NCBI GenBank assembly: GCA_012034405.1
Contig: JAAVLZ010000024.1
Location: forward strand, 1-34,911
Length of the DNA stretch: 34,911 bases
Direction: 5' to 3'
Source: Oscillospiraceae bacterium HV4-5-C5C
GTDB lineage: Bacteria > Bacillota > Clostridia > Saccharofermentanales > Fastidiosipilaceae
In this document: in pieces, positions 9,111 to 17,370 of the stretch
Position numbering within the stretch: position 1 is the first letter of the stretch
Layout: each line of letters opens with the position of its first letter
The notes under the pieces: generated by a model
What the model saw: only the letters and a program-made list of their open reading frames with translations
Database searches by the model: none
What the model was told of the DNA's origin: nothing
Made by a program: the position numbers and the translations under genes

Positions 9111-10781
9111 TTAGCATAAGATCTGAGCATCCATGACAGCGGGGTTAACGCGCAGCCAATCCAGGCAGGCCACAGCCACTATGATAATCAGTCCGGCAAA
9201 TGCGGCCGTCTGCAACTGGCTGTCATGGCGAAACAGCAGTTCAGGGTAACGGCCGGCTTGGGCTGCCAGGCACTGCAGCAAGTTCAAGCCGGCGCCAAGA
9301 CTGCGCTGGAGCAGCAAGCACAGCGGTGGGATCGCGGCAGCCGAACCGATCCAGGGTACTAATATAAAAAGATAAACTGAGAGCACCTCAGCCAGGGGAA
9401 TAGCAATCAAGTTAATTAAGCCTGATAAAGCCGATACCTCCGCGGCAAATGCGGTTTCAAACGGTATAATCGCAACAGCTGCTATCAATTGAGCCCTAAG
9501 GGTTTCTGTCAGCAGGTTGATAAAACGATAGCTGCCCAACGGGAGATTAAAGCGCCACATCAATCTTTCAGTCATACTTCCTGGTTCTGGTCTGCAGCGC
9601 CGGTTCAGCCTGCCCCTTTTCTGAACTATTGTTAAAAGAATACTGATGCTCAGCGACATTCTGAATCCCCAGGACCAGGCTAGCGATGGGGCGAGCAGCA
9701 AAGTGAGCAGCGCGGATTTCGCGGTCAGATCAGTCTGGTTATATGGCCGTCTCAACAAGACAGCCGTCAAACCAAGTATCTGGGCGGCGACAGCACGACT
9801 GACCGAGGGATCAAAAGCACATAAATAACCGTAGCTAATAATCAACAAGATTTGCAGGACCCGGATACGACGCCCCCTGAAAGGCCAGAGTCCCGTCTGG
9901 GGAGTCAGCAGCTGCAGCAACATCGTGACATTAGAGCCGGACACGACTAACAGATGACTGAGTCCCGCAAGCCGGAATATTTCCTTATCCGCTTCACTTA
10001 ACCCCTGGTCCCAACCAATCAACATGGCCGCGGCCAGGTTGCCATTTTGCTGCCCTAATATGCTGATATAAGCCCGGGCCAGCCAGTATCTCATTTTTTC
10101 CATATTTTGCCGCAGACTGAGCTTCAGCGAGGTTTGATGGTCCGCCTGTAAAATGAGCTGACGTTCATGGCTAATTCTGACATAGTAAAAAACACCCTCT
10201 GACCAGTAAGCGGCCGGGCGGTAGACCACCTTCTGATTCAGCGGCTGAATGTCCGCTGCCAGCCTGAATACTGTCCCCGGCTGCTGTATAGCCTGGGCAT
10301 CGCCTTCAATTAGGATTTTTATCCCGGCGTTCTTTTGCGCAACCATCAGGCAACGCTGGCCGTAAGCCGTGTTTTTAAGAGCCGCTTCCATAACAACCCA
10401 GTTATGTTTAGTCAGCTGGCTATCATCAGTCCGGCGGCTAAGCCAGGCCGGATAATCTATCCTGACGGTTAAGCTAATTGATAACAGGACAAGATATAGT
10501 GACAGCTTATACCTTGTGCCAATCGCAGGCAGAAAGTTCCTGGATGAAGCGGCCGCCAACCCGGATCCGGCGCTCAGGCTGCACGGCGCTCTGAGTGACT
10601 GTACCAATGAGACTATACTGATACCGCTGAAGATAGCCATTGGTAACAGACAAAGCGGCGGGAGTACCTGCCAGTTAAACTGCTCCAGAATCCCGGCTGC
10701 TGACATAACCCCGAGCAGTAGCAGCACAGCGGCCCGCCCCGGCCGGCAGGAAAGCCTGTAATAGTGAAGATGCCCTTTCAT
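9111..10781 (-). CDS. comEC: ComEC/Rec2-type DNA uptake channel protein lacking the metallo-beta-lactamase domain
   Basis: Polytopic membrane protein of the ComEC competence family, which passes single-stranded DNA into the cell. The 556 residues contain three N-terminal membrane segments (about 17-110), an extracytoplasmic OB-like region (about 130-230), and the Competence domain with its hallmark GLSHLLVVSGSNVTMLL and the PSVSRAVAAQ segment. It ends at a final membrane helix (about 530-546). The usual C-terminal metallo-beta-lactamase domain of full-length ComEC (about 750 residues) is missing, and the reading frame closes just inside the holA region. No comEA is adjacent. The ATG at 10781 has GGAGGG about 20 bases upstream, which is long for a ribosome site; a CTG start 6 bases further up would fit better. 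Activity in transformation is uncertain. Confidence 0.88.
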   Translation of the reverse strand: MKGHLHYYRLSCRPGRAAVLLLLGVMSAAGILEQFNWQVLPPLCLLPMAIFSGISIVSLVQSLRAPCSLSAGSGLAAASSRNFLPAIGTRYKLSLYLVLLSISLTVRIDYPAWLSRRTDDSQLTKHNWVVMEAALKNTAYGQRCLMVAQKNAGIKILIEGDAQAIQQPGTVFRLAADIQPLNQKVVYRPAAYWSEGVFYYVRISHERQLILQADHQTSLKLSLRQNMEKMRYWLARAYISILGQQNGNLAAAMLIGWDQGLSEADKEIFRLAGLSHLLVVSGSNVTMLLQLLTPQTGLWPFRGRRIRVLQILLIISYGYLCAFDPSVSRAVAAQILGLTAVLLRRPYNQTDLTAKSALLTLLLAPSLAWSWGFRMSLSISILLTIVQKRGRLNRRCRPEPGSMTERLMWRFNLPLGSYRFINLLTETLRAQLIAAVAIIPFETAFAAEVSALSGLINLIAIPLAEVLSVYLFILVPWIGSAAAIPPLCLLLQRSLGAGLNLLQCLAAQAGRYPELLFRHDSQLQTAAFAGLIIIVAVACLDWLRVNPAVMDAQILC

Positions 10782-10951
10782 GCTCAGATGCTTGACTGCC
10801 CTCCTGAACTTACTGACTTTGGCTAAGAGTAAAGCCTCAACCCAAAGTCTATCGTCCGGAGGCAGCCGCCTGACCTGAACCTAACCGGCAAAACCCAGCA
10901 AAAAGCGACATATATACGCATAGTCAGGCTTTGCTGGCCTGAAGGTGAGCA

Positions 10952-11551
10952 TTACGGGCGGAATTGCTTTTTAAGCCAGCCAGTCAACGCCGCAATACCT
11001 TCTCCACTGCGGTTGGAAACAGCAAATATATCCGCCTTGTCAAGGTTCAGGCCGGCCCGCTGCAGCTGGGCTGTGATCAAACCGCTTTGCTGCAGGCGCT
11101 GACTGCGGCTGAGCTTATCCCCCTTGGTCAAAATTACAATCGCGGGCAAAGCTTTTTCAGCTAAATAGCTCAGCATCTGTAAGTCCTGAGCAGACGGCAG
11201 CAGGCGGAGATCCAGCAGTAAAGCTACCGCGTGGATGGGCCGGTCCAAGCTGAAATAGCGATCCACAAAGCCGGAAAAGCCTTGCCGGGCATCTTTAGCC
11301 TTGGTATATCCATAGCCTGGTAAATCAGTCAGATAAAAATCGGTGCCGACTCTGAAGTACAGTATCTGTTGAGTTTTTCCGGGGGTCTGACTGACTCTGG
11401 ACAAGCGTTGTCCTGACAGCGCATTCACCAGACTGGACTTACCCACATTGGAGCGGCCGGCCAGAACAATTTCCGGCAGACCATCCTGCGGCAGTTCATT
11501 TTCTTGCCGGACTGCTTTGATAAAGTGAACATTTTCCAGTATCTGGGCCAT
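10952..11551 (-). CDS. engB: Ribosome biogenesis GTP-binding protein EngB/YsxC
   Basis: Small TrmE-Era-EngA-type GTPase needed for assembly of the 50S ribosomal subunit. All nucleotide motifs are present in order: G1 GRSNVGKSS (about residues 32-40), G3 DLPGYGYT, G4 TKGD and G5 SNRSGEG. Its 199 residues match the family. The ATG at 11551 has GAGGA upstream. It is divergent from the PRPP-synthetase-like pair. The 170 bases downstream to comEC contain no clear terminator, so comEC-holA may be read from the same transcript. Confidence 0.95.
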   Translation of the reverse strand: MAQILENVHFIKAVRQENELPQDGLPEIVLAGRSNVGKSSLVNALSGQRLSRVSQTPGKTQQILYFRVGTDFYLTDLPGYGYTKAKDARQGFSGFVDRYFSLDRPIHAVALLLDLRLLPSAQDLQMLSYLAEKALPAIVILTKGDKLSRSQRLQQSGLITAQLQRAGLNLDKADIFAVSNRSGEGIAALTGWLKKQFRP

Positions 11552-11607
11552 CTGATCTATCCTCTTTTCCTAATCCCCCGGTTTATGCGGGCCAGGTGTT
11601 TTGCTAT

Positions 11608-11636
11608 ATTTTACAAGACCTGCCAGAATCTGTCTC
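11608..11636 (-). promoter_or_regulatory. Candidate promoter of engB
   Basis: Minus-strand GAGACA (11636-11631), 17-base spacer, TAAAAT (11613-11608), ending 57 bases before the engB start. The -35 match is only partial (4/6). Confidence 0.35.
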
Positions 11637-11642
11637 CCTTAC

Positions 11643-11671
11643 TTCACGGTCTCCCTGATTAAGGCTATAAT
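11643..11671 (+). promoter_or_regulatory. Predicted promoter of the PRPP-synthetase-like pair
   Basis: TTCACG (11643-11648), 17-base spacer, perfect TATAAT (11666-11671). The predicted transcript start is near 11678, giving a leader of about 90 bases before the ATG at 11769. The leader shows no structure I can name. The -35 lies only 6 bases from the -35 of the opposing engB promoter. Confidence 0.5.
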
Positions 11672-11768
11672 CGAAACTGCCCGCAGACTCGTACAGCCAC
11701 CACCGCAGCCACGGTAGTCCATCACTTAAGAGCCTGTTACTGGCGCAAGATGATTTGGGGGAGAACCT

Positions 11769-13016
11769 ATGATAGAGCATTTTTCCGTTTCAGCACCATC
11801 CGCTGATTCACTGACCTCCGCCAGCAGTCGCGACAGCGACAGCAACTATTACATTTACGATCAATATGGCGATAACCTCATGGAACCGGTTGGGCCGGTC
11901 GGCATTATTGCTCTCAAAGGCAGCCGGGATTTCACCACACAGGTTAATCACTATCTCTACCAGAGACGAACGGAATACCTGAAAAAGACCCCGGAATACG
12001 TTAACAACAAACCTGGCTTCCTGAGGCGAAATTATACCATTGACGCAGAATGTCAGCGCTTCAGCACGGGTGAAGGGCGGGCAGTCATCAACAGTTCTGT
12101 CCGCGGCCATGATATTTTTATTCTCTGTGATGTCACCAACTATGCCTGTAGCTATTCATTGTTTGGTCAGGTAAAACGCATGACCCCGGATGAGCACTAT
12201 CAGGATTTAAAGCGCACCATACTGGCAGTCAGCGGAAAGGCCCGCCGGATCAATGTTATTATGCCGTTCCTTTATGAAGGTCGTCAGCACAAACGCAACG
12301 GCCGGGAGTCTTTGGATTGCGCGTTTATGCTGGAAGAACTGACCAGATTAGGTGTAAGCAACATCATTACCTTTGATGCCCATGATCCTCATGTAGCCAA
12401 TGCTGTTCCTATCTCCGGTTTTGAAACCATACCCACCACTTATCAGGTTATAAAAGCGCTCAAACGGGTCATGCCGGACTTGCATAATATAAATAATGAT
12501 TTAATGGTCATCAGCCCTGATGAAGGTGCCTTACAGCGCGCCATGTATTACGCGACCATGCTGGGAGCCAAACTTGGTACCTTTTATAAGCGCCGTGATT
12601 ATACCCGGATTGTGGACGGACGCAACCCTATCCTGAACCATGAATTCCTGGGTGTGGATATTACCGGCAAAACTATCCTGATCGTGGATGACATGATAGC
12701 TTCCGGCGATTCTATGCTGGATATTGCTAAGGAAATGAAAAAACGCCAGGCAAAAAAAGTATACTGTTCTGCCAGTTTTTCCCTCTTCACTTCCGGGTAT
12801 GAGCGTTTTGATCAGGCATATAAGGACGGCTTATTTGATAAAGTCTTTTCCACCAATCTCACGTATCGCGAGCCGCAGCTTTTGTCCCGGCCCTGGTTTG
12901 TGGATGTTAATATGGCTAAATATGTGGCTTTATTAGTGGACGCCATCAACCATGATGCTTCTTTGTCCGCCCTGATTGATCCGACGGCTAAAATTCATCG
13001 TCTGTTGGCCAATTGA
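11769..13016 (+). CDS. Ribose-phosphate pyrophosphokinase-like protein, copy A
   Basis: PRPP synthetase family: transfers pyrophosphate from ATP to ribose 5-phosphate, making PRPP for nucleotide, His and Trp synthesis. Family hallmarks in order: FSTGEGRAVINSSVRGHD, the ATP-binding FLYEGRQHKRNGRESLD (Arg-Gln conserved), the DAHDP segment with the catalytic His, SPDEGALQRA, the catalytic-loop KRR with Lys274 and Arg276, and the PRPP loop VDDMIASGDSM. At 415 residues it is about 100 longer than classical Prs, through an N-terminal extension rich in Ser and Asp (about 1-45) and an insertion near 75-95. The catalytic residues I can place are intact, so it is probably the active copy. A GGGGGAG site precedes the ATG. 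It is followed 41 bases later by a paralogue. Confidence 0.85.
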   Translation: MIEHFSVSAPSADSLTSASSRDSDSNYYIYDQYGDNLMEPVGPVGIIALKGSRDFTTQVNHYLYQRRTEYLKKTPEYVNNKPGFLRRNYTIDAECQRFSTGEGRAVINSSVRGHDIFILCDVTNYACSYSLFGQVKRMTPDEHYQDLKRTILAVSGKARRINVIMPFLYEGRQHKRNGRESLDCAFMLEELTRLGVSNIITFDAHDPHVANAVPISGFETIPTTYQVIKALKRVMPDLHNINNDLMVISPDEGALQRAMYYATMLGAKLGTFYKRRDYTRIVDGRNPILNHEFLGVDITGKTILIVDDMIASGDSMLDIAKEMKKRQAKKVYCSASFSLFTSGYERFDQAYKDGLFDKVFSTNLTYREPQLLSRPWFVDVNMAKYVALLVDAINHDASLSALIDPTAKIHRLLAN

Positions 13017-13057
13017 CCGGACCGTCATGCTGTCCGGCTATACTAAAGGAGAGTACT

Positions 13058-14332
13058 ATGTCTGCTAAAACGAATCAGCCCTTAACGGATCAGGCTCAGA
13101 ACCTAATCCATCATGGCAGTGCCTATACTGATTACAGTCCATCCGGACTCATCGCGGCCAAAACGGCCGGTCCGGTAGGACTGGTCACCTTGCCCGGCAG
13201 CCGTGAATTTGTTGAGGCAGTAAACCGCCATTTGTATAAAAGGCGGATGGACTACCTTAATGACGGTAACTGGACCCACTTAGAGGAAGGACTGATACGG
13301 GACAGTTATATCATCCCTACCTCTTCAGTACGGTTTTCCTCCGGAGAAGGTAAAGGTCAGTTTGATGCCAGCGTCCGCGGGCATGATTTGTTCATCTTCT
13401 GCGATGTCACCAACTATTCAGTCCATTTTGAGCTATTTGGTCATGATGTCCCTATGGGACCGGATGATCATTTTCAGGACCTCATCCGCATTATCCTGGC
13501 GGCTACCGGCAAAGCCAACCGGATCAATGTGATCATGCCTTTCCTGTATGAAGGCCGGCAGAATATCCGTTCCGGCCGTGAATCGCTTGACTGCTCCTAT
13601 ATGCTCAAGGAGTTGAGTCAATTAGGGGTGGACAACATTATTACCTTTGATCCACATGACCCCAGGATTGATAATTCTCTACCTGCCAAAAGTGTCGAAT
13701 CCATCCCGGTCAGCTATCGCCTGATTGAGTCCTTTTTGAAGTACTACCCTGACATCAAGCTTGAAGGTGATCAGTCTTTGATGATCGTCAGCCCTGATGA
13801 ACTGGGGATGAAAAGAGCCATGTTCTACGCTTCCATTATGGAATTGCCATTTACGACTTTCTATCGACAGCGCGAAGTAAATATCAAAAATGACCTGGCT
13901 CAGGGCGAGGTAGTTGATTTTCTGTTTCTGGGTGATTCACCTGAAGGCCGGGACGTTGTCATAATTGATGATATGATTGTTACCGGTTTTTCTATGGTAG
14001 AGACTGCCAAACGGCTGAAGGCTATGAAAGCCAGGCGGGTTTTTTGCCTTTGTTCTTTCCCGTTATTTGTCGATGGCATTGAAAAGATGCGTCAGGCCTG
14101 TGAACAAGGCTTAATTGATCATATCTTTGGCACCAATTTGATTTACCGGCGGCCAGAATTATTAGCCGCTGATTGGTATACTGACGTGGATCTGACCTAT
14201 TTCTGTGCTCTGCTGACGGACGCCATCAACCATAATGTATCCATCAGCAAACTAATCAATCAGTCGGAGGAAATCAAACGGCTGATCAATGAGCATAAAG
14301 ATGTGCAGCAATTCATGAAATTGGCTGACTAA
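13058..14332 (+). CDS. Ribose-phosphate pyrophosphokinase-like protein, copy B (catalytic Lys replaced by Arg)
   Basis: A 424-residue paralogue of the preceding gene with the same architecture: FSSGEGKGQFDASVRGHD, FLYEGRQNIRSGRESLD, DPHDP with the catalytic His, SPDELGMKRA and the PRPP loop IDDMIVTGFSM. The catalytic loop reads YRQRE, so Arg270 stands where E. coli Lys194 and B. subtilis Lys197 are, while the second Arg (Arg272) is kept. Activity may therefore be reduced or altered. It could be a second enzyme, a regulatory partner of copy A, or a PRPP-binding protein. I use the ATG at 13058, which has AAAGGAG at 6-base spacing. An upstream TTG at 13013 overlaps the copy A stop and is not supported by a ribosome site. 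A strong hairpin follows the gene. Confidence 0.82.
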   Translation: MSAKTNQPLTDQAQNLIHHGSAYTDYSPSGLIAAKTAGPVGLVTLPGSREFVEAVNRHLYKRRMDYLNDGNWTHLEEGLIRDSYIIPTSSVRFSSGEGKGQFDASVRGHDLFIFCDVTNYSVHFELFGHDVPMGPDDHFQDLIRIILAATGKANRINVIMPFLYEGRQNIRSGRESLDCSYMLKELSQLGVDNIITFDPHDPRIDNSLPAKSVESIPVSYRLIESFLKYYPDIKLEGDQSLMIVSPDELGMKRAMFYASIMELPFTTFYRQREVNIKNDLAQGEVVDFLFLGDSPEGRDVVIIDDMIVTGFSMVETAKRLKAMKARRVFCLCSFPLFVDGIEKMRQACEQGLIDHIFGTNLIYRRPELLAADWYTDVDLTYFCALLTDAINHNVSISKLINQSEEIKRLINEHKDVQQFMKLAD

Positions 14333-14383
14333 GGATCCTGGAGCCAAGGCTGCCCCAGCTATACAAAAGCACTTAACCGTTAT

Positions 14384-14419
14384 GAAAGCGGGGCGACCGG
14401 AAATGGTCACCCCGCTTTC
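14384..14419 (+). terminator. Strong hairpin after the PRPP-synthetase-like pair
   Basis: GAAAGCGGGG (14384-14393) pairs perfectly with CCCCGCTTTC (14410-14419). The stem continues with GACC/GGTC after one mismatch around a 6-base loop. No U-tract follows on either strand, so it may act as a weak bidirectional terminator or as an mRNA end-stabilising hairpin between the convergent genes. Confidence 0.55.
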
Positions 14420-14509
14420 AGATACCTTGAAGAAGGAGTTCTATCAAGCTATATCCGTTGCCCGGCGGTTTTGACTTAACCTTGTGCAGTCAAAGCATAA
14501 TATCAGAAC

Positions 14510-16201
14510 TCAGGCCAGCAAGCTATCTAAAAATTGTCTGATATTGCCCAGGTTCATGGCAATCCAGGCCAGACCGTAACCCAGCAAAGCAAAGAGCATT
14601 AAAAATACCAGATGCCCCAGGAAATGGCGGACCCGGTCCCAGGTTGTATACGGTCGGTAAATCGGAATGGGCGGCACAGGCGCACTGCGGTACGGTTTAT
14701 TCATTGCTTCGCCGGCAGCCGCGGTCGGCTGGTAAACCGGCGGCTCAGGATCAGCGTAAGGCTGATCATAGAAGACCGGAATATCCGTCTTTTTTTGAGC
14801 ATAGACTGCGGCTCTCTTGCCCCGGCTATTTTTCTTATTAATCTTTTTTTTCTCATCATCCATGGCTGTGCTGATCTCCACATCCGCATTCTGCAGTTTG
14901 GCTTGCTGGCGCAGTTTTGCGTCTGCTTGAGCCTTATTAAAGCGCTCCCATTCGTCATCGGTTAACTGATAACGCGCAGGATCAGGAACCCGGTGTACCT
15001 CCGGTCTGATGGCTCTGAACCCTGCTGACTGCTTACCGGCTGAACCGGAGAGCGGCGGAGAGAAAGGATTGGTGTCAGCCAAGCCTTCAGGCTCAGGGGA
15101 AGCAGGGATATGGGCGGGTTTTAGTATAGGTCTGGACGCTGGCTGATCGGCCGGGACCGGTTGAGGTTGATTCAAACGGGCTTCAAGGTCAAGGCGTCTG
15201 ATTCCTGCCGGAGCCGCCGGCGGTATGGACTGATCCGAGAAACCAGCGGCAGGCTCTGCCAGCGGGGCAGTTCCTGCAACGGCGGCTGACTGCTGGACGG
15301 GTTTTCCCTCCGCACCAGCTCGATGTAAGGTTTTGGGCGGCATAGTCGTCAGGACAAACGGCGGATTGGACACAGCCTGAGGGAAATCCGCCGGCTTAGT
15401 AGCGGTCTCCTGTATTTCCACCATAATCAAAGTCGCATTATCTTTACCGCCCAGCTGCAAGGCGTGTTCCAAAATCTGTTTAGCCTGACTGTTCAGGTCA
15501 AGATCAGTCAGCAGCGAAGTCTGAATTTGCTCCAGGGTCAGCATATCGGTAATCCCATCACTGCAGATCAGGATTTTATCTCCGGCCTGGAGCAGGATCT
15601 GGGGGGACAGACTGGGCTGCAGAGCTCGCTCTTCCGGAAACAGTCCCAGGTGCTGAGTGAGCCGGTGCCGCTCAGGGTGCCGTTCTGCCTCCTCCGCCGA
15701 AATGACCTCCATATCAACCAGTCTCTGGGCGTGATTATGTCTGACCGTGAGCGGATAAAGCTGCCGGTTCCGGAATAAATACGCCATCGTATCGCCGATA
15801 TTTATGGCCTGCAGGACGCCCTGGTACAGCATCAGCGCCGTAAAGGTCGCCCCCATGCGTAAGCCTTCATTTTGGCGGATGTACTGGCAGATCGTTTCAT
15901 TTGTTCTCAGGATATAATGTTGCATCAACTTGGGGAAGGCTGTAATACCTGCCTGACTGAGACGTTCTTCCAGAACCTTCAGGCCTGAAGCGGCAATAAA
16001 CGAAGCCTGCTCTCCCAGGGCCTCCCCCCCCATACCGTCACAGACAGCAAATAAGCAGGCAGAGGACGCATTGGTCATTTGGGTGCTGAACTTGGTTTGG
16101 GCTTCGGTGGGAATACGGCATTCATGGTTAAAGTAAAGATTATCTTCGTTGTTCTGCCGATTCCGTCCGACATCTGAAACGGCGACACCGACGAATTTCA
16201 T
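14510..16201 (-). CDS. PP2C-type serine/threonine phosphatase with C-terminal membrane anchor
   Basis: Metal-dependent protein phosphatase. The catalytic domain (about residues 1-262) has the PP2C motifs DVGRNRQNNEDNLYF, VCDGMGGEALGE, INIGDTMAYLFRN, ICSDGITDML and GGKDNATLIMVEI, so the metal-binding Asp residues look intact. It is followed by about 260 residues of Pro/Ala-rich low-complexity linker with a basic patch (KKKINKKNSRGKR). A single hydrophobic helix (about 530-553) then ends the protein, so the enzyme is probably tethered to the inner face of the membrane. I use the ATG at 16201 because AAGGAGG lies 6 bases upstream; an earlier start at 16222 has no such site. Bacterial PP2C genes often sit beside a PASTA kinase gene, but none is present here. 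The LCP gene is 36 bases upstream. Confidence 0.9.
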   Translation of the reverse strand: MKFVGVAVSDVGRNRQNNEDNLYFNHECRIPTEAQTKFSTQMTNASSACLFAVCDGMGGEALGEQASFIAASGLKVLEERLSQAGITAFPKLMQHYILRTNETICQYIRQNEGLRMGATFTALMLYQGVLQAINIGDTMAYLFRNRQLYPLTVRHNHAQRLVDMEVISAEEAERHPERHRLTQHLGLFPEERALQPSLSPQILLQAGDKILICSDGITDMLTLEQIQTSLLTDLDLNSQAKQILEHALQLGGKDNATLIMVEIQETATKPADFPQAVSNPPFVLTTMPPKTLHRAGAEGKPVQQSAAVAGTAPLAEPAAGFSDQSIPPAAPAGIRRLDLEARLNQPQPVPADQPASRPILKPAHIPASPEPEGLADTNPFSPPLSGSAGKQSAGFRAIRPEVHRVPDPARYQLTDDEWERFNKAQADAKLRQQAKLQNADVEISTAMDDEKKKINKKNSRGKRAAVYAQKKTDIPVFYDQPYADPEPPVYQPTAAAGEAMNKPYRSAPVPPIPIYRPYTTWDRVRHFLGHLVFLMLFALLGYGLAWIAMNLGNIRQFLDSLLA

Positions 16202-16237
16202 ACGTACCTCCTTATAGTCCAAACGATTTTCCTGGGG

Positions 16238-17350
16238 TCAGTCTTCAAAAATAAAGTCATGCAGGCGGGGCAGCTCACTGTCCCAATCGACAATCATGTT
16301 CCAATTATCCTCATTAGTCTGATAATAACCGTCTTCCGGGATGCGCATTTGTTCAAAGCTTCCCAGCAAACTGATATTTTTCAGTCCCAGAGACAGCATA
16401 TCCGCCTGAGTCAGATTGGTTTCAATATGCCCCAGGCCTTCATTAACCGTTGACAGTTTTTCCGGCAGACTTTGCGCGGAAAACTTTTCCAGCATCTTGA
16501 TGACGACTGTTCTCTGACGGGCTGTTCTCCCCTGGTCATTGCCGATACTGCGAATGCGGGCCCAGGCGATGGCCTGTTTGCCGGTAACCGTCTGGGTTCC
16601 GGCAGAAGATAAAGCCCCGTCATCATCGGCCAGTCCTGATAAGCGATTTACTTCCACCATATTACCGTTGACATAAGGAAGTTCGTCTTCCGTAATATCC
16701 AACTCAATCCCGCCGACTTGATCAATCAGTTCCGCGGCACTCCAGAAATCAAACATCATGAATTTCTGGATATCCAGCTGATAAGTCTGGTTAATTGTAT
16801 TAATCATCAGGCCAACACCGCCATAAGCATAAGCGGCGTTCAGTTTGGTCGCCTGATCCTCATAACCGGCAATGGTGACCTGAGTGTCTCTCATCAGCGA
16901 TGTCAGTTTAACCGATTTGGTTTTGCGGTTTAAGCTCATAATAATCATGCTGTCGGATCGTGAGGTATTATCATCCTCACCGCGCGAGTCTACACCAAAA
17001 ATCAGGATATTGGTCACCTGACTGTCAATCTGATCCACTTCTTGAATAGGATATTCACTGGGAGCATAGACTTTAACCGTGCCGCCTTCACCTTCCACTT
17101 CTCCCATGGACAGATCTGTCCCATCATCAGCGTCATCAGTTGAAACGGTCTCTGTTCCGCTGACAACCGGTACATTGACAAAGCCGGGTTTGCCCAGCAT
17201 ATTCCAGATATAGCCCGCAAAACCAAGGCCCAATCCCAGTATCACTAAAAATATCCTCAGGAAATAAAAGCCCGCCCCGCGTGGTTTTTCCGGCAGATTC
17301 CGCAGCTGATCTTTATTATAGGGCTGTTGATAGACTTGTCTTTGCGACAT
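16238..17350 (-). CDS. LytR-CpsA-Psr (LCP) family glycopolymer ligase
   Basis: Membrane-anchored phosphotransferase that attaches undecaprenyl-phosphate-linked anionic polymers (teichoic acid or capsule) to peptidoglycan. The 370 residues have a short cytoplasmic N-terminus, one membrane helix (about 27-47), an acidic Thr/Asp-rich stretch, then the LCP domain (about 112-325). Recognisable parts are ILIFGVDSRGEDDNTSRSDS, LTSLMRDTQV, KLNAAYAYGG, VGGIELDI and GRTARQRTVVIKML. The Asp and Arg residues that bind lipid pyrophosphate in this family are present. The ATG at 17350 has AGAGGT at good spacing. The nucleotidyltransferase stop is 20 bases upstream and PP2C follows 36 bases downstream, pointing to one transcript. 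Which polymer it handles is unknown. Confidence 0.92.
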   Translation of the reverse strand: MSQRQVYQQPYNKDQLRNLPEKPRGAGFYFLRIFLVILGLGLGFAGYIWNMLGKPGFVNVPVVSGTETVSTDDADDGTDLSMGEVEGEGGTVKVYAPSEYPIQEVDQIDSQVTNILIFGVDSRGEDDNTSRSDSMIIMSLNRKTKSVKLTSLMRDTQVTIAGYEDQATKLNAAYAYGGVGLMINTINQTYQLDIQKFMMFDFWSAAELIDQVGGIELDITEDELPYVNGNMVEVNRLSGLADDDGALSSAGTQTVTGKQAIAWARIRSIGNDQGRTARQRTVVIKMLEKFSAQSLPEKLSTVNEGLGHIETNLTQADMLSLGLKNISLLGSFEQMRIPEDGYYQTNEDNWNMIVDWDSELPRLHDFIFED

Positions 17351-17370
17351 ATGATTACCTCTGCATATTG

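Noticed and set aside
10782-10951. Terminator between engB and comEC
   Set aside because: Only short imperfect stems such as CAGGC/GCCTG without a U-tract were found.
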